Source of the DNA: Desulfobacterales bacterium
Lineage (GTDB): Bacteria > Desulfobacterota > Desulfobacteria > Desulfobacterales > UBA5852
DNA: 7,693 bases
Direction of reading: 5' to 3'
Assembly (NCBI GenBank): GCA_030066455.1
Contig: JASJBQ010000234.1
Span: 1-7,693, forward strand
Positions within the stretch are counted from its first letter, which is position 1; each line of letters starts with the position of its first letter. Position numbers and translations under genes: made by a program. The notes under the pieces are model-generated. The model was not told the DNA's origin, did no database searches, and worked only from the letters and a program-made list of their open reading frames with translations. This document shows, one piece after another, positions 1-6,605 of this stretch.

Positions 1-187
1 GTTATTCCAGAATGCCGGTGCGGAATGGAAATTCTCCTCACGCAAAATCGACCAGGACTTCAAAAACTACCTCCGCCACAATCAAACGCCGCATTATGTG
101 AACGATTACGTGCGGCGCCTGGACGGCCCCCACGAAGCGACCTACCAGAAAATTCTGTTTTCCGGCGGCCGTCCACCCTACCTGTGA
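1..187 (+). CDS. C-terminal end of an unrecognised protein (5' truncated)
   Basis: An open frame enters the window in phase at base 2 and runs 61 codons to a TGA at 185-187. The visible C-terminus is hydrophilic and rich in Arg, Tyr and Asn, with a stretch reading HYVNDYVRRLDG followed by a tail that ends in GGRPPYL. There is no membrane segment, repeat or catalytic motif that I recognise. Codon use (many C- or G-ending codons) resembles the rest of the window, which supports a real gene end rather than a chance frame. It converges on the minus-strand toroid gene that ends at 495, so it is not part of the mevalonate transcription unit. No U-tract terminator follows. Its function cannot be stated from this fragment. 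Confidence 0.6.
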   Translation, partial: LFQNAGAEWKFSSRKIDQDFKNYLRHNQTPHYVNDYVRRLDGPHEATYQKILFSGGRPPYL

Positions 188-494
188 TTACCGCGTAGAG
201 TGCGTTGCGGCCCCGTTAGCCCTCAACACCGACTTCGGACGTGTGGATCGATTCGGGAAGCGATGGGGCTATGGATCGGGTCATGGAATCGATGGACCTC
301 GATCGGGATCGTGGTGCGATTCGGTCTACGCCGGGCAGTGACCGCTAACGCTTTCTGGCGGCTGATTCGCTAAGGTTTGCAATGCGGCGCCGGAAGCACC
401 GTTTAATGCATTCCTGACGGGGTCTAACGGTAGGCCTTGTCGGTCTTGCTTCGGCTGCAAGGGTTAATCCGTATCCGTGACAAACAGTCGAAGA
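188..494. other. Spacer between convergent genes, no gene seen
   Basis: This 307-bp stretch separates the plus-strand gene end at 187 from the minus-strand stop at 495. Short frames exist in it but none has a convincing start signal or recognisable protein. It contains the GATCG-rich tract at 246-324 and a weak 5-bp hairpin (CTTGC at 445-449 with GCAAG at 457-461) without a U-tract. No tRNA or clear intrinsic terminator was found. Confidence 0.6.
246..324. repeat. GATCG/CGAT-rich degenerate low-complexity tract
   Basis: Short words based on ATCG and CGAT recur at irregular spacing: 246-252, 261-264, 274-278, 287-293, 299-311 and 317-320. GATTCGG occurs twice, at 250-256 and 318-324. The pattern is degenerate, not a perfect tandem array, and no unit length is constant. 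Flanking DNA lacks this word density. I infer a decayed simple-sequence repeat in the spacer between two convergent genes. It could be chance enrichment. Confidence 0.4.
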
Positions 495-1334
495 TCAGGC
501 TTGCGCACCATTTTCCAGGGGCGGCGCCCATTTCCCCTTGTTGCGAAGGGCATGCAACGCCAGGAATGTATGCCATTCACGCTGTTGCTTTCCCCAACTG
601 CCATCCGTGTTTTGGCGGTGCGTCAGAGCGGCGAGAGCCGTCTGGCACTGATCGTCGGCTTCCGGGCTTTCCAGATGGGCCATCGCATTGAGTGCCTGGT
701 AGAAAGGGATGTCGTCGCCCCAGTCGCCCTGATGTGCCTGGCGTTGGGCGTACCAGGCAACGATGCGCCGCGTGACCGGATGCGTGGCGTAGTCCGGATG
801 AACGACGAGGGCGCGAAGGCTGTTGTGTATCCAGCAGGGGCGGGCGGTTTCCAACGACGATTCCTCGAGCGCGCGAACGCTGCGGTCATACAGGGCGCGT
901 ATTTGCGTTCGAGATGATCGGCCAAAAATCGAAGCCAGAAACAAGAATGCCGGTTGAAGGGTATCCAGCCATCGGCAGGAAGTAAACGGCAGGCCTGGAA
1001 GATATTGATCGGATACATGCATGTTCTTCGTGGACGAAGGCGCGCTCTGAACGCAAGCCAGTAAAGCGTCCAGGGCCCTTTCGATGTCCGCATCGGGCGA
1101 GCGTACGGTTAGGTGCAGGCCGAAAAGACGCCGAATGGTTTCAAGCGGCGAGCGGGCCCACAACCCGTCGGATCCCTGACCGTGACGCAAGGCGGTCACG
1201 GTTCGCCTGAAGTCTGCTTGCCACGACGGCGCGGCGCTTTCTCCGAGCCACTTCTGGCGGGCGTAGAGACCGCAAGGCGTCGCACTGTTTTTCATCACTG
1301 CAAGACCGTCGGGGGAGATCGTGTGATCGCTCAT
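495..1334 (-). CDS. Small alpha-toroid protein with prenyltransferase/squalene-cyclase-type repeats
   Basis: A soluble-looking protein of 279 residues with repeats of the isoprenoid cyclase/prenyltransferase alpha-alpha barrel superfamily. QW-type motifs are visible near residues 53-59 (QGSDGLW), 197-205 (QRQAHQGDW) and 241-247 (QNTDGSW, followed by a Thr-Phe-Leu helix typical of the motif). It is much shorter than squalene-hopene cyclases (roughly 600-700 residues), so at most one barrel is present. I see no DxDD motif of class II cyclases; the nearest string is EADD at about 225-228. There is no signal peptide or membrane segment. ATG at 1334 is preferred because GGTGA lies 8 nt upstream; an in-frame GTG at 1346 would add four residues but has poor spacing to its nearest AAGGA. 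It lies 263 bp downstream of the mevalonate operon on the same strand, which suggests an isoprenoid substrate or partner. Substrate and even enzymatic activity are unknown. The fold call is fairly secure, the function is not. Confidence 0.75.
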   Translation of the reverse strand: MSDHTISPDGLAVMKNSATPCGLYARQKWLGESAAPSWQADFRRTVTALRHGQGSDGLWARSPLETIRRLFGLHLTVRSPDADIERALDALLACVQSAPSSTKNMHVSDQYLPGLPFTSCRWLDTLQPAFLFLASIFGRSSRTQIRALYDRSVRALEESSLETARPCWIHNSLRALVVHPDYATHPVTRRIVAWYAQRQAHQGDWGDDIPFYQALNAMAHLESPEADDQCQTALAALTHRQNTDGSWGKQQREWHTFLALHALRNKGKWAPPLENGAQA

Positions 1335-1374
1335 GGTGGTTCTCACCGCAAGGGTTAAATTACTTCCTTGACTA

Positions 1375-1404
1375 AATATTGGTCATCCGCCGTATAGATG
1401 ACAA
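1375..1404 (-). promoter_or_regulatory. Possible promoter of the toroid gene with overlapping dyad
   Basis: On the minus strand TTGTCA (1404-1399) is followed after 18 bp by AATATT (1380-1375), giving 5/6 and 4/6 matches to sigma70 -35 and -10 consensus. A perfect 6-bp inverted repeat, GTCATC at 1382-1387 and GATGAC at 1397-1402 with 9 bp between, fills the spacer and overlaps the -35. This could be an operator. Transcription would start about 30 nt before the ATG at 1334. The evidence is by eye only; read-through from the mevalonate operon is the alternative. Confidence 0.3.
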
Positions 1405-1459
1405 GCTTGGCCGTTCCATGGATGACGACATTTGGGTGTCTTTTACCGAACGGCCAGCT
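1404..1459. other. Long imperfect hairpin in the operon-toroid spacer
   Basis: TGGCCGTTC (1408-1416) pairs perfectly with GAACGGCCA (1448-1456). AGC (1404-1406) also pairs with GCT (1457-1459) if T1407 bulges, giving a 12-bp stem. The 31-nt loop holds a smaller hairpin, GACA (1427-1430) with TGTC (1437-1440). In the minus (transcribed) direction no U-tract follows, so this is not a standard intrinsic terminator. It may be an mRNA 3'-end or processing structure, or a DNA operator. Confidence 0.4.
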
Positions 1460-1554
1460 CAAACGATGCCTCGTATAAAAGGGGTTGCCCTCAAAGTCAC
1501 TTTACTTCTTCTGAGGCGATTTCCCGGACAATGGGTCAAGGAGCGACATGACTT

Positions 1555-1592
1555 CCCACTGCCAGGTCTTCGTCTTCTTGCGCCCTGGTGGG
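1555..1592 (-). terminator. Weak stem-loop just after the fusion gene stop
   Basis: CCCA (1555-1558) plus CCAGG (1562-1566) pair with CCTGG (1584-1588) plus TGGG (1589-1592), leaving CTG (1559-1561) bulged and a 17-nt loop. The hairpin begins 5 nt after the fusion gene's stop codon in the direction of transcription. It has no U-tract, so if it marks the mRNA end the mechanism would have to be Rho-dependent or exonuclease-blocking. Low confidence. Confidence 0.25.
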
Positions 1593-1597
1593 CCATT

Positions 1598-4456
1598 TTA
1601 TTGGACATGCGCGGTATCGGGCCGCATGGCCTGAACGAGGGGATGGCGGCGCAGGCGTTTCCATTCCATTTTGAACCAGGGGGTGAAGCGTTCGGGTGTC
1701 GCCGCCAGTTCGGCGTCCAAATCGGCCGGGGAGATATAGCGCCAGGTATTGATCTCTTCCGGATCGGCCCGGATATCCAGGTCGGTCTGACCGATGAACA
1801 CGGAGCAGAGTTCGTTTTCGGAACCAGTTTGATCGTAACGTGCCTGGTAGGCGAACTTGTAGACATAAATCAGGGGAACATCGATTCCGAGTTCTTCCTC
1901 CAGGCGCCTCTGCGCGGCAGCCGCCGTGGATTCGCCGGCACGCGGGTGGCTGCAGCAGCTGTTTGACCAGTAGAGCGGCCAGAGCGGTTTCTGTGTGCTG
2001 CGCTGCTGCAGCAAAACGCGGCCGGCCCGATCGAAGATAAAGATGGAGAACGCACGATGCCGGATCCCGTCACCGGCATGGCACTCGTCACGCGTGCAAT
2101 AGCCGGTCACCTGGTTGTCGGCATCGACGGTAATCAGTTTTTCAGACAGCGACATATCTTCTACGGCCTCGTTTTCGAATCGGTCGGTCCTATCATCGGG
2201 ATCGATGCTGAATTGAAACGTCTCCCAGCCCTGCGTGTTGAGCGCACCGGCGACGGCACTGGTATCGTGGGCGCACAAGGCGATCATGGCCCCGCCGCCG
2301 CCCCCGCCGGTGAGTTTGGCTCCGAGGGCATCGTGTTTGCGGGCCACGCCGATCATGGCTTCGATTTCGGGGGTGGAGACATCCAGGCCCCTCAACAGCC
2401 GATGGTTGGCATTCATGCTCTGTCCCAGGACCTCCAGGTCTCCCTGCCGGATGGCCTCCCGGGCCCGGGCGACCTGACGGCCAATCCGCCGAAACAAGGA
2501 TTCGTAGGCCTCCCTGTTGCGCTGCCAGCCTTTCCGCACCCGGGCCACCATTGGTGCCGTCAGACTGCCCTCGCGGCTCAGACCCACCACCAGAGGCAGC
2601 TTGCCGCCCACCTGCAGGGGGACCATACCGACGGGCGAACCTGCTTGGTACACCAGCGGTGTGGCGTAGCTGATCACCGTGTTGTCGATGCCCGAGCTCT
2701 GCCCGTGGATCAAGCGCTCGGCTTCAAAGGCGATGCGATTGATGCCCGCCGTATCGAGCTTTAATCCGTAATGCGCCGCGATGGCGCGCGTCACGGCGAC
2801 GGCCGCCGCCGCCGATGATCCCAGCCCCATGGCTTGCGGCACCTGAGGAAAGACATCGATTTCGATGGCCGGTTTGGAAATACCCATTTGAAAGAGGATC
2901 GTGTCGATGGCTTTGAAAACCGAGTCGCGGTGCAGGCGTCCGATCTCCCAGGCCGAATCGATTCCCCAGCGGGGAACCCTCAGACGCACACCGCTGCGAC
3001 CATTCTTCACTCTGGCGTGGACGGCCAACGGAATCGGCACCGCCAGGGCCTGTCTGCCGTAGAGGACGGCATGTTCGCCGAGGAGAATCACTTTACCGTT
3101 GGCCGATGCCGTCGATCGCGCGGCTGCGGCTTGATCCTCGGCATTGACGACGGTGCGGCCTGGTTTGTGAGCGGCCTTCAATTCCTCGATGATCTCGCGG
3201 GCCTTCCAGATCTTGATGGTGTCACTGGCCACCAGGCGATCGACCACGTCGGCGGTCATCTCATGTTCGGCCCCGGCCGCCTGGGCGACGCTGCGCGCAT
3301 GCAGCCGCATGTGGCCTTTCTGGATGCCTTCGGTCACGAGGGCTCGCAGCGCTGCAAGGTTTTGGGCCAGACCGACGGCGGCCATTATTTCGGCCAGCTC
3401 GCGGGCCGAGCCAAGATCGAGGATGTCCAGACCCAGCCTGACGGCCGGGTTGGATTCGAGGCTGCCGCCCACGATGCCCACATTGAGGGGCAGTTCGATC
3501 GAGCCGACCAATTGGCCCGTATCGCCGACCTGCCATCGGGTGAGCGCGCGGTAGTTTCCATCCCTGGCAGCGTAAGCATGCGCGCCCGCTTCGATCGCCC
3601 GCCAGTCGTTCCCGGTGGCGATCGCCACTGCGTCGATGCCGTTGAGAATACCCTTGTTGTGCGTGGTCGCGCGGTGGGGATCGATGGCGGCGAACCGGTC
3701 GGCGGCCACGATGCGGTCGCGGACTTCGGCGCCCGTCAATCCATTGCGTGCCAGCGCTTCGATATCGATGGCGACCCGGGCCCGGGCCAGGGCGCGATCA
3801 CTCAAATTCGATATGATGCGCAGCAGGACGCGGCCGCCGGTGATGGTTTCGAGTTCCGGCGCTACCGCTTCACACATGCTGTTGACCAGATTGGCGCCCA
3901 TCGCATCGCGGGTGTCGACGAGAAGATGGACGAGGAGGGTGTCGTCAGGCGCTCCGTCCCCGCCGGGGATCGATGTCTCGATGGCCTTGACGCCTCCGCC
4001 GCGGGCCACGAGCCGGGTGTGAAGACTGTTGGCCAGACGGCATATCTTCTTTCGGGCCGCCATCACGGCCTCCCGGGCGGCGGCCGGGTCGGCCAGCCCT
4101 TGGATCACGATCTGACCGATGGCCACGGGGTCATCGCTCGCGGTTTCGAATCCGCCGCTCGGCCGCGCGAGTTTGGCGGCGGCACTGACGGCGGCGACGA
4201 TCGACGGCTCTTCCACGGCCATGGGCACGACCCGTTCCTTCCCGTTGATGCGGAAGTGAAGCCCCAGTCCCAGGGGCAGACCAAAGACGCCAATGGCGTT
4301 TTCGACCATGCGATCGGCACGTTCGGGGGTCAGGACGTGGTGACCGCGGCGCAACGCCTCGGCATGCTGCGGTGTGATAAACGCTTTGTCTTCCAGCAAG
4401 TCGATGCGCTCGGGCATCGTTTTACGGTAGAAACGTGCGAGAGCTTGATTTTCCAT
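1598..4456 (-). CDS. mvaA-mvaK1-idi: Trifunctional fusion: class II HMG-CoA reductase - mevalonate kinase - type 1 IPP isomerase
   Basis: One frame of 952 residues with three complete enzymes. Residues 1 to about 428 are class II HMG-CoA reductase (HMG-CoA to mevalonate): VEEPS with Glu83, DAMGAN at 184-189, HNKG with Lys268, GND with Asp284 and catalytic His382 in QKGH. These lie within one residue of Pseudomonas mevalonii numbering. A 20-25 residue linker rich in Ala, Lys and Arg follows. Residues about 452-757 are mevalonate kinase (GHMP family): GKVILLGEH with Lys455, GLGSSAA at 544-550, Glu580, SGID with Asp591, and a glycine-rich KLTGGGGGG loop at 714-722. Residues about 768-945 are type 1 isopentenyl-diphosphate isomerase (Nudix): His793, His800, NSCCSH with Cys835 and His837, Glu-rich Nudix helix at 841-857, ENE at 880-882, and Trp927. 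Start: ATG at 4456 has AAGGAG 11 nt upstream, and the mvaK2 stop is 16 nt upstream. Likely cytosolic and co-transcribed with mvaD and mvaK2. The fused activities are non-consecutive pathway steps. A frame-preserving assembly error is unlikely but not excluded. Confidence 0.95.
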   Translation of the reverse strand: MENQALARFYRKTMPERIDLLEDKAFITPQHAEALRRGHHVLTPERADRMVENAIGVFGLPLGLGLHFRINGKERVVPMAVEEPSIVAAVSAAAKLARPSGGFETASDDPVAIGQIVIQGLADPAAAREAVMAARKKICRLANSLHTRLVARGGGVKAIETSIPGGDGAPDDTLLVHLLVDTRDAMGANLVNSMCEAVAPELETITGGRVLLRIISNLSDRALARARVAIDIEALARNGLTGAEVRDRIVAADRFAAIDPHRATTHNKGILNGIDAVAIATGNDWRAIEAGAHAYAARDGNYRALTRWQVGDTGQLVGSIELPLNVGIVGGSLESNPAVRLGLDILDLGSARELAEIMAAVGLAQNLAALRALVTEGIQKGHMRLHARSVAQAAGAEHEMTADVVDRLVASDTIKIWKAREIIEELKAAHKPGRTVVNAEDQAAAARSTASANGKVILLGEHAVLYGRQALAVPIPLAVHARVKNGRSGVRLRVPRWGIDSAWEIGRLHRDSVFKAIDTILFQMGISKPAIEIDVFPQVPQAMGLGSSAAAAVAVTRAIAAHYGLKLDTAGINRIAFEAERLIHGQSSGIDNTVISYATPLVYQAGSPVGMVPLQVGGKLPLVVGLSREGSLTAPMVARVRKGWQRNREAYESLFRRIGRQVARAREAIRQGDLEVLGQSMNANHRLLRGLDVSTPEIEAMIGVARKHDALGAKLTGGGGGGAMIALCAHDTSAVAGALNTQGWETFQFSIDPDDRTDRFENEAVEDMSLSEKLITVDADNQVTGYCTRDECHAGDGIRHRAFSIFIFDRAGRVLLQQRSTQKPLWPLYWSNSCCSHPRAGESTAAAAQRRLEEELGIDVPLIYVYKFAYQARYDQTGSENELCSVFIGQTDLDIRADPEEINTWRYISPADLDAELAATPERFTPWFKMEWKRLRRHPLVQAMRPDTAHVQ

Positions 4457-4472
4457 GGTGGTCTTCTCTCCT

Positions 4473-5519
4473 TTATAGCACGACGCCTTCGGCGCCCCAT
4501 TGCAAATCCAGGATCTGGTAGCCGGCGTCCGCCATGCTCTGGTGGATCGCGCTCAAATCGGTCTGCGAATCGGCAAAGACGAGGCCGACATCACCACCGC
4601 CAGCACCTGAAGGTTTGTAGACGCCGCCGCCTTTTCGTGCTGCTGCGGCCAGGTACTCGTCGTCGGCGGTCACGATGGGCACACCGCTGCGGAGCGTGAG
4701 TTGCGTCAGCAACCGGTAGTGGGTGTCGGCCGCATTGATGAAGCCCTGGGCGTCAATGTTGTTGAACGCCTGCGCGCCACGGACAGCGGTGTCACTCAAC
4801 TGCCTCATCTTGGTCTGGAAGTAATCGGCTTTGTCGACGCTGAACTTTTTCAGAGCGTTCAACAGCCGGGAGGTTGAAGCCGGCTTGCCCGTCCATACGG
4901 CCATGATTTTCAGATCGGGCGGCCATGACAACGCCTGAATCCGGGGGGCTTCGCTATCTCCGACCGGGTGGTGATAAATCGCCAAACCGCCGAATACGCT
5001 CGCGGCCACGTCGACACCGCTGCCGACGCCGCCTTGAAGGTGGCGATGCACCGCCAGTGCGTGCTTAAACAACACCGCCCGCTCAGGCCGCAGACCCCGC
5101 ATGTGGGCGTAGAGGCCGGCTATCATGGCGACTGTCAGGGCGGCGCTCGACCCCAGCCCGAGCTTGGCGCCGCTATCCGCATAAAGTGGCCGGACATCGA
5201 CGGTGAGCGCCATGGGGGGCGGCGCCGTGCGCCCGAAAGCGATCATGCGCCGAAACGATGCGATGACGCCGCGAATGTAGCGCACCTCACGGATTTGATC
5301 TTCCGTCCACTGGGCCGCTTCACGGCGTTGCCGCTGATCGTCAAGCGGCACGGATGACAGATTCAGGTGCGGGATACTCAGCTGCGAACCCTCGTTGCGG
5401 GGAGCGATCTCGACCCTGACACGTCGATCGATGGCCGCCACAACGGCCGGCGCGCCCTCAAGGACGGCATATTCACCCATCAACACCAGCTTTCCCGGGG
5501 CGTAAACGGACAGGGGCAT
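4473..5519 (-). CDS. mvaK2: Phosphomevalonate kinase
   Basis: A 348-residue GHMP kinase that phosphorylates mevalonate 5-phosphate to the diphosphate with ATP in the cytosol. Motifs: GKLVLMGEYAVL at residues 9-20 (N-terminal GHMP motif with the GEYAVLEG form seen in phosphomevalonate kinases), GLGSSAA at 121-127 (ATP-binding loop), GSGVD with Asp170, WTGKPASTSRLL at 209-220 (a signature of this family as opposed to mevalonate kinase) and the C-terminal KPSGAGGGD loop at 302-310. ATG at 5519 is chosen because its first base is also the last base of the mvaD TGA (TGATG arrangement) and GAGGA lies 6 nt upstream. A second in-frame ATG at 5525 has no room for a ribosome site, and the frame upstream to 5633 lies inside mvaD. 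The overlap implies translational coupling to mvaD. It supplies the step between the mevalonate kinase domain of the next gene and MvaD. Confidence 0.95.
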   Translation of the reverse strand: MPLSVYAPGKLVLMGEYAVLEGAPAVVAAIDRRVRVEIAPRNEGSQLSIPHLNLSSVPLDDQRQRREAAQWTEDQIREVRYIRGVIASFRRMIAFGRTAPPPMALTVDVRPLYADSGAKLGLGSSAALTVAMIAGLYAHMRGLRPERAVLFKHALAVHRHLQGGVGSGVDVAASVFGGLAIYHHPVGDSEAPRIQALSWPPDLKIMAVWTGKPASTSRLLNALKKFSVDKADYFQTKMRQLSDTAVRGAQAFNNIDAQGFINAADTHYRLLTQLTLRSGVPIVTADDEYLAAAARKGGGVYKPSGAGGGDVGLVFADSQTDLSAIHQSMADAGYQILDLQWGAEGVVL

Positions 5520-6493
5520 CAGCATTCCTCCACGATTTGGGCCGAGGGCCCGGGAGCGCACATCGTCAAGTCGCGAATTTCGGGCAGTGCCAGCAGATGC
5601 TCGGCGACCAGGGCCCGGTCGTGAGGCCGGCAAAGTACTTTGACTTGGGGACCGGCATCGATGGTGAAGTAGGCGCCGATGCCCTTCTGGCGCATTCTAA
5701 TGACCTCTCGAACAACGGCGACTGTGCCCGGGTTCCAGAAGAGCAGTTCTGGTCGGGTCGACATCATCAACCCGTGCATTTTGAGCGCGCTGTGTTCGGC
5801 CAGGGCGCCCACCGCATCGAAATCACGCCGCAGCACGGCTGCGCGCATGGTGTCGAGGTCTTGGGCCGATGAGTCGACCCAGGCCGTATAATAAGGTGAA
5901 TGCCTCTGGGTCATCGCCATGGCGTCGCGCGAGCTGACGGTTTTGGGACTGCCGTCGGTGATGGCCACCAGCACCGCCAGGGGCCAAAAATGCTCGTCCG
6001 CAATTTGAACGGCGCCCGCAGCCTGCCCCCTGCTGCCGGCAGGCAGCTCCGCAAAACCGCCGTGGATCGACCGTGCTGCCGAACCGGACCCGAGGCGCGC
6101 CAGCGAAGACAGCTCGTCGGGTGGGAGATGGCGACCGGCAGCGTGCATGGCCGCCGTCGCGAGAGCGGCGTATCCGGAAGCCGAGGAGGCCAATCCGGCG
6201 GCCGTCGGAAAACTGTTGATGCTGTGGATTTCGCAAAAACAGTCGATGGCGCTTCGACGGCGCACCTCATCCATAAAATTGGTCAGGCGGTCGCGCTCGT
6301 GCGGCGCGACCTGTTTGTTGTTGAGGTAGAAGCGGTCCGTCTTTAGGGAATTCCGGAAGTCCACTGTCGTGCGCGTCCACAGATTGGACAATGTCAGCGA
6401 TAGCGAACCCACCGCAGGGGCATTTATTCGCGGGTCGGCCTTACCCCAATATTTAACAAGGGCAATGTTTGCGTGAGCGATAGCGGTAGTCAT
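5519..6493 (-). CDS. mvaD: Diphosphomevalonate decarboxylase
   Basis: A 324-residue cytosolic GHMP-family enzyme that converts mevalonate 5-diphosphate to isopentenyl diphosphate, using ATP and releasing CO2 and phosphate. Family signatures run in order: NIALVKYWGK at residues 9-18, SLSLTLS at 30-36, FPTAAGLASSASGYAAL at 95-111 (ATP loop), GSGSAARS at 135-142 with Arg141, SSRDAM at 187-192, and YFTIDAGPQVKVL at 275-287 with the catalytic Asp279. The length matches the bacterial family. The start ATG at 6493 is supported by GAGGAG 4 nt upstream and by alignment of the conserved N-terminal motif a few residues in. It is the first gene of the mevalonate operon. A promoter with a consensus -35 lies about 65-95 bp upstream. 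Its TGA overlaps the mvaK2 start codon by one base. Confidence 0.97.
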   Translation of the reverse strand: MTTAIAHANIALVKYWGKADPRINAPAVGSLSLTLSNLWTRTTVDFRNSLKTDRFYLNNKQVAPHERDRLTNFMDEVRRRSAIDCFCEIHSINSFPTAAGLASSASGYAALATAAMHAAGRHLPPDELSSLARLGSGSAARSIHGGFAELPAGSRGQAAGAVQIADEHFWPLAVLVAITDGSPKTVSSRDAMAMTQRHSPYYTAWVDSSAQDLDTMRAAVLRRDFDAVGALAEHSALKMHGLMMSTRPELLFWNPGTVAVVREVIRMRQKGIGAYFTIDAGPQVKVLCRPHDRALVAEHLLALPEIRDLTMCAPGPSAQIVEEC

Positions 6494-6557
6494 TTAACTC
6501 CTCAACACAATATTAACAAAAATTACTTGTGAGCTTGAAATGGTTAAAAAAGACACT

Positions 6558-6588
6558 AGTATACTGCGTATTCGCAGAAAATTGTCAA
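6558..6588 (-). promoter_or_regulatory. Promoter of the mevalonate operon with 19-bp spacer and internal dyad
   Basis: On the minus strand a perfect TTGACA (-35, 6588-6583) is followed after 19 bp by TATACT (-10, 6563-6558, 5/6). Inside the spacer lies a perfect inverted repeat, CTGCG (6564-6568) and CGCAG (6573-6577), separated by TATT. Transcription would start near 6551, leaving a leader of about 58 nt before the mvaD ATG. A spacer of 19 bp with a dyad inside it is the known layout of MerR-family-controlled promoters; whether that applies here is inference. Confidence 0.55.
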
Positions 6589-6605
6589 CAAAACTAAAAC
6601 AAGAC

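Noticed and set aside
193..350. Paired 7-mers GCGTAGA/TCTACGC and CGTTAGC/GCTAACG flanking the GATCG tract
   Set aside because: The two complementary pairs occur in an order that cannot form one nested inverted repeat, and 7-bp matches at this distance are expected by chance. This is not evidence for an insertion-element end.
445..461. CTTGC/GCAAG hairpin as a terminator of the toroid gene
   Set aside because: The stem is only 5 bp with no U-tract in either direction.
437..917. Plus-strand frames of 84 and 146 codons
   Set aside because: They overlap the toroid gene in antisense and show no recognisable domain or start signal.
1379..1966. Plus-strand open frame of 195 codons across the spacer and the isomerase end
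   Set aside because: More than half lies antisense to the isomerase domain. The translation has no family features and would ignore the hairpins in the spacer.
2057..2764. Plus-strand open frame of 235 codons antisense to the kinase/isomerase part
   Set aside because: It is a shadow of the fusion gene with no recognisable protein and no convincing ribosome site.
2834..4699. Plus-strand open frame of 621 codons antisense to the fusion gene
   Set aside because: It lies opposite the HMGR and kinase domains, whose motifs are unmistakable. Its translation is rich in Gly, Asp, Arg and His with no recognisable domain, as expected for the antisense frame of a GC-rich gene.
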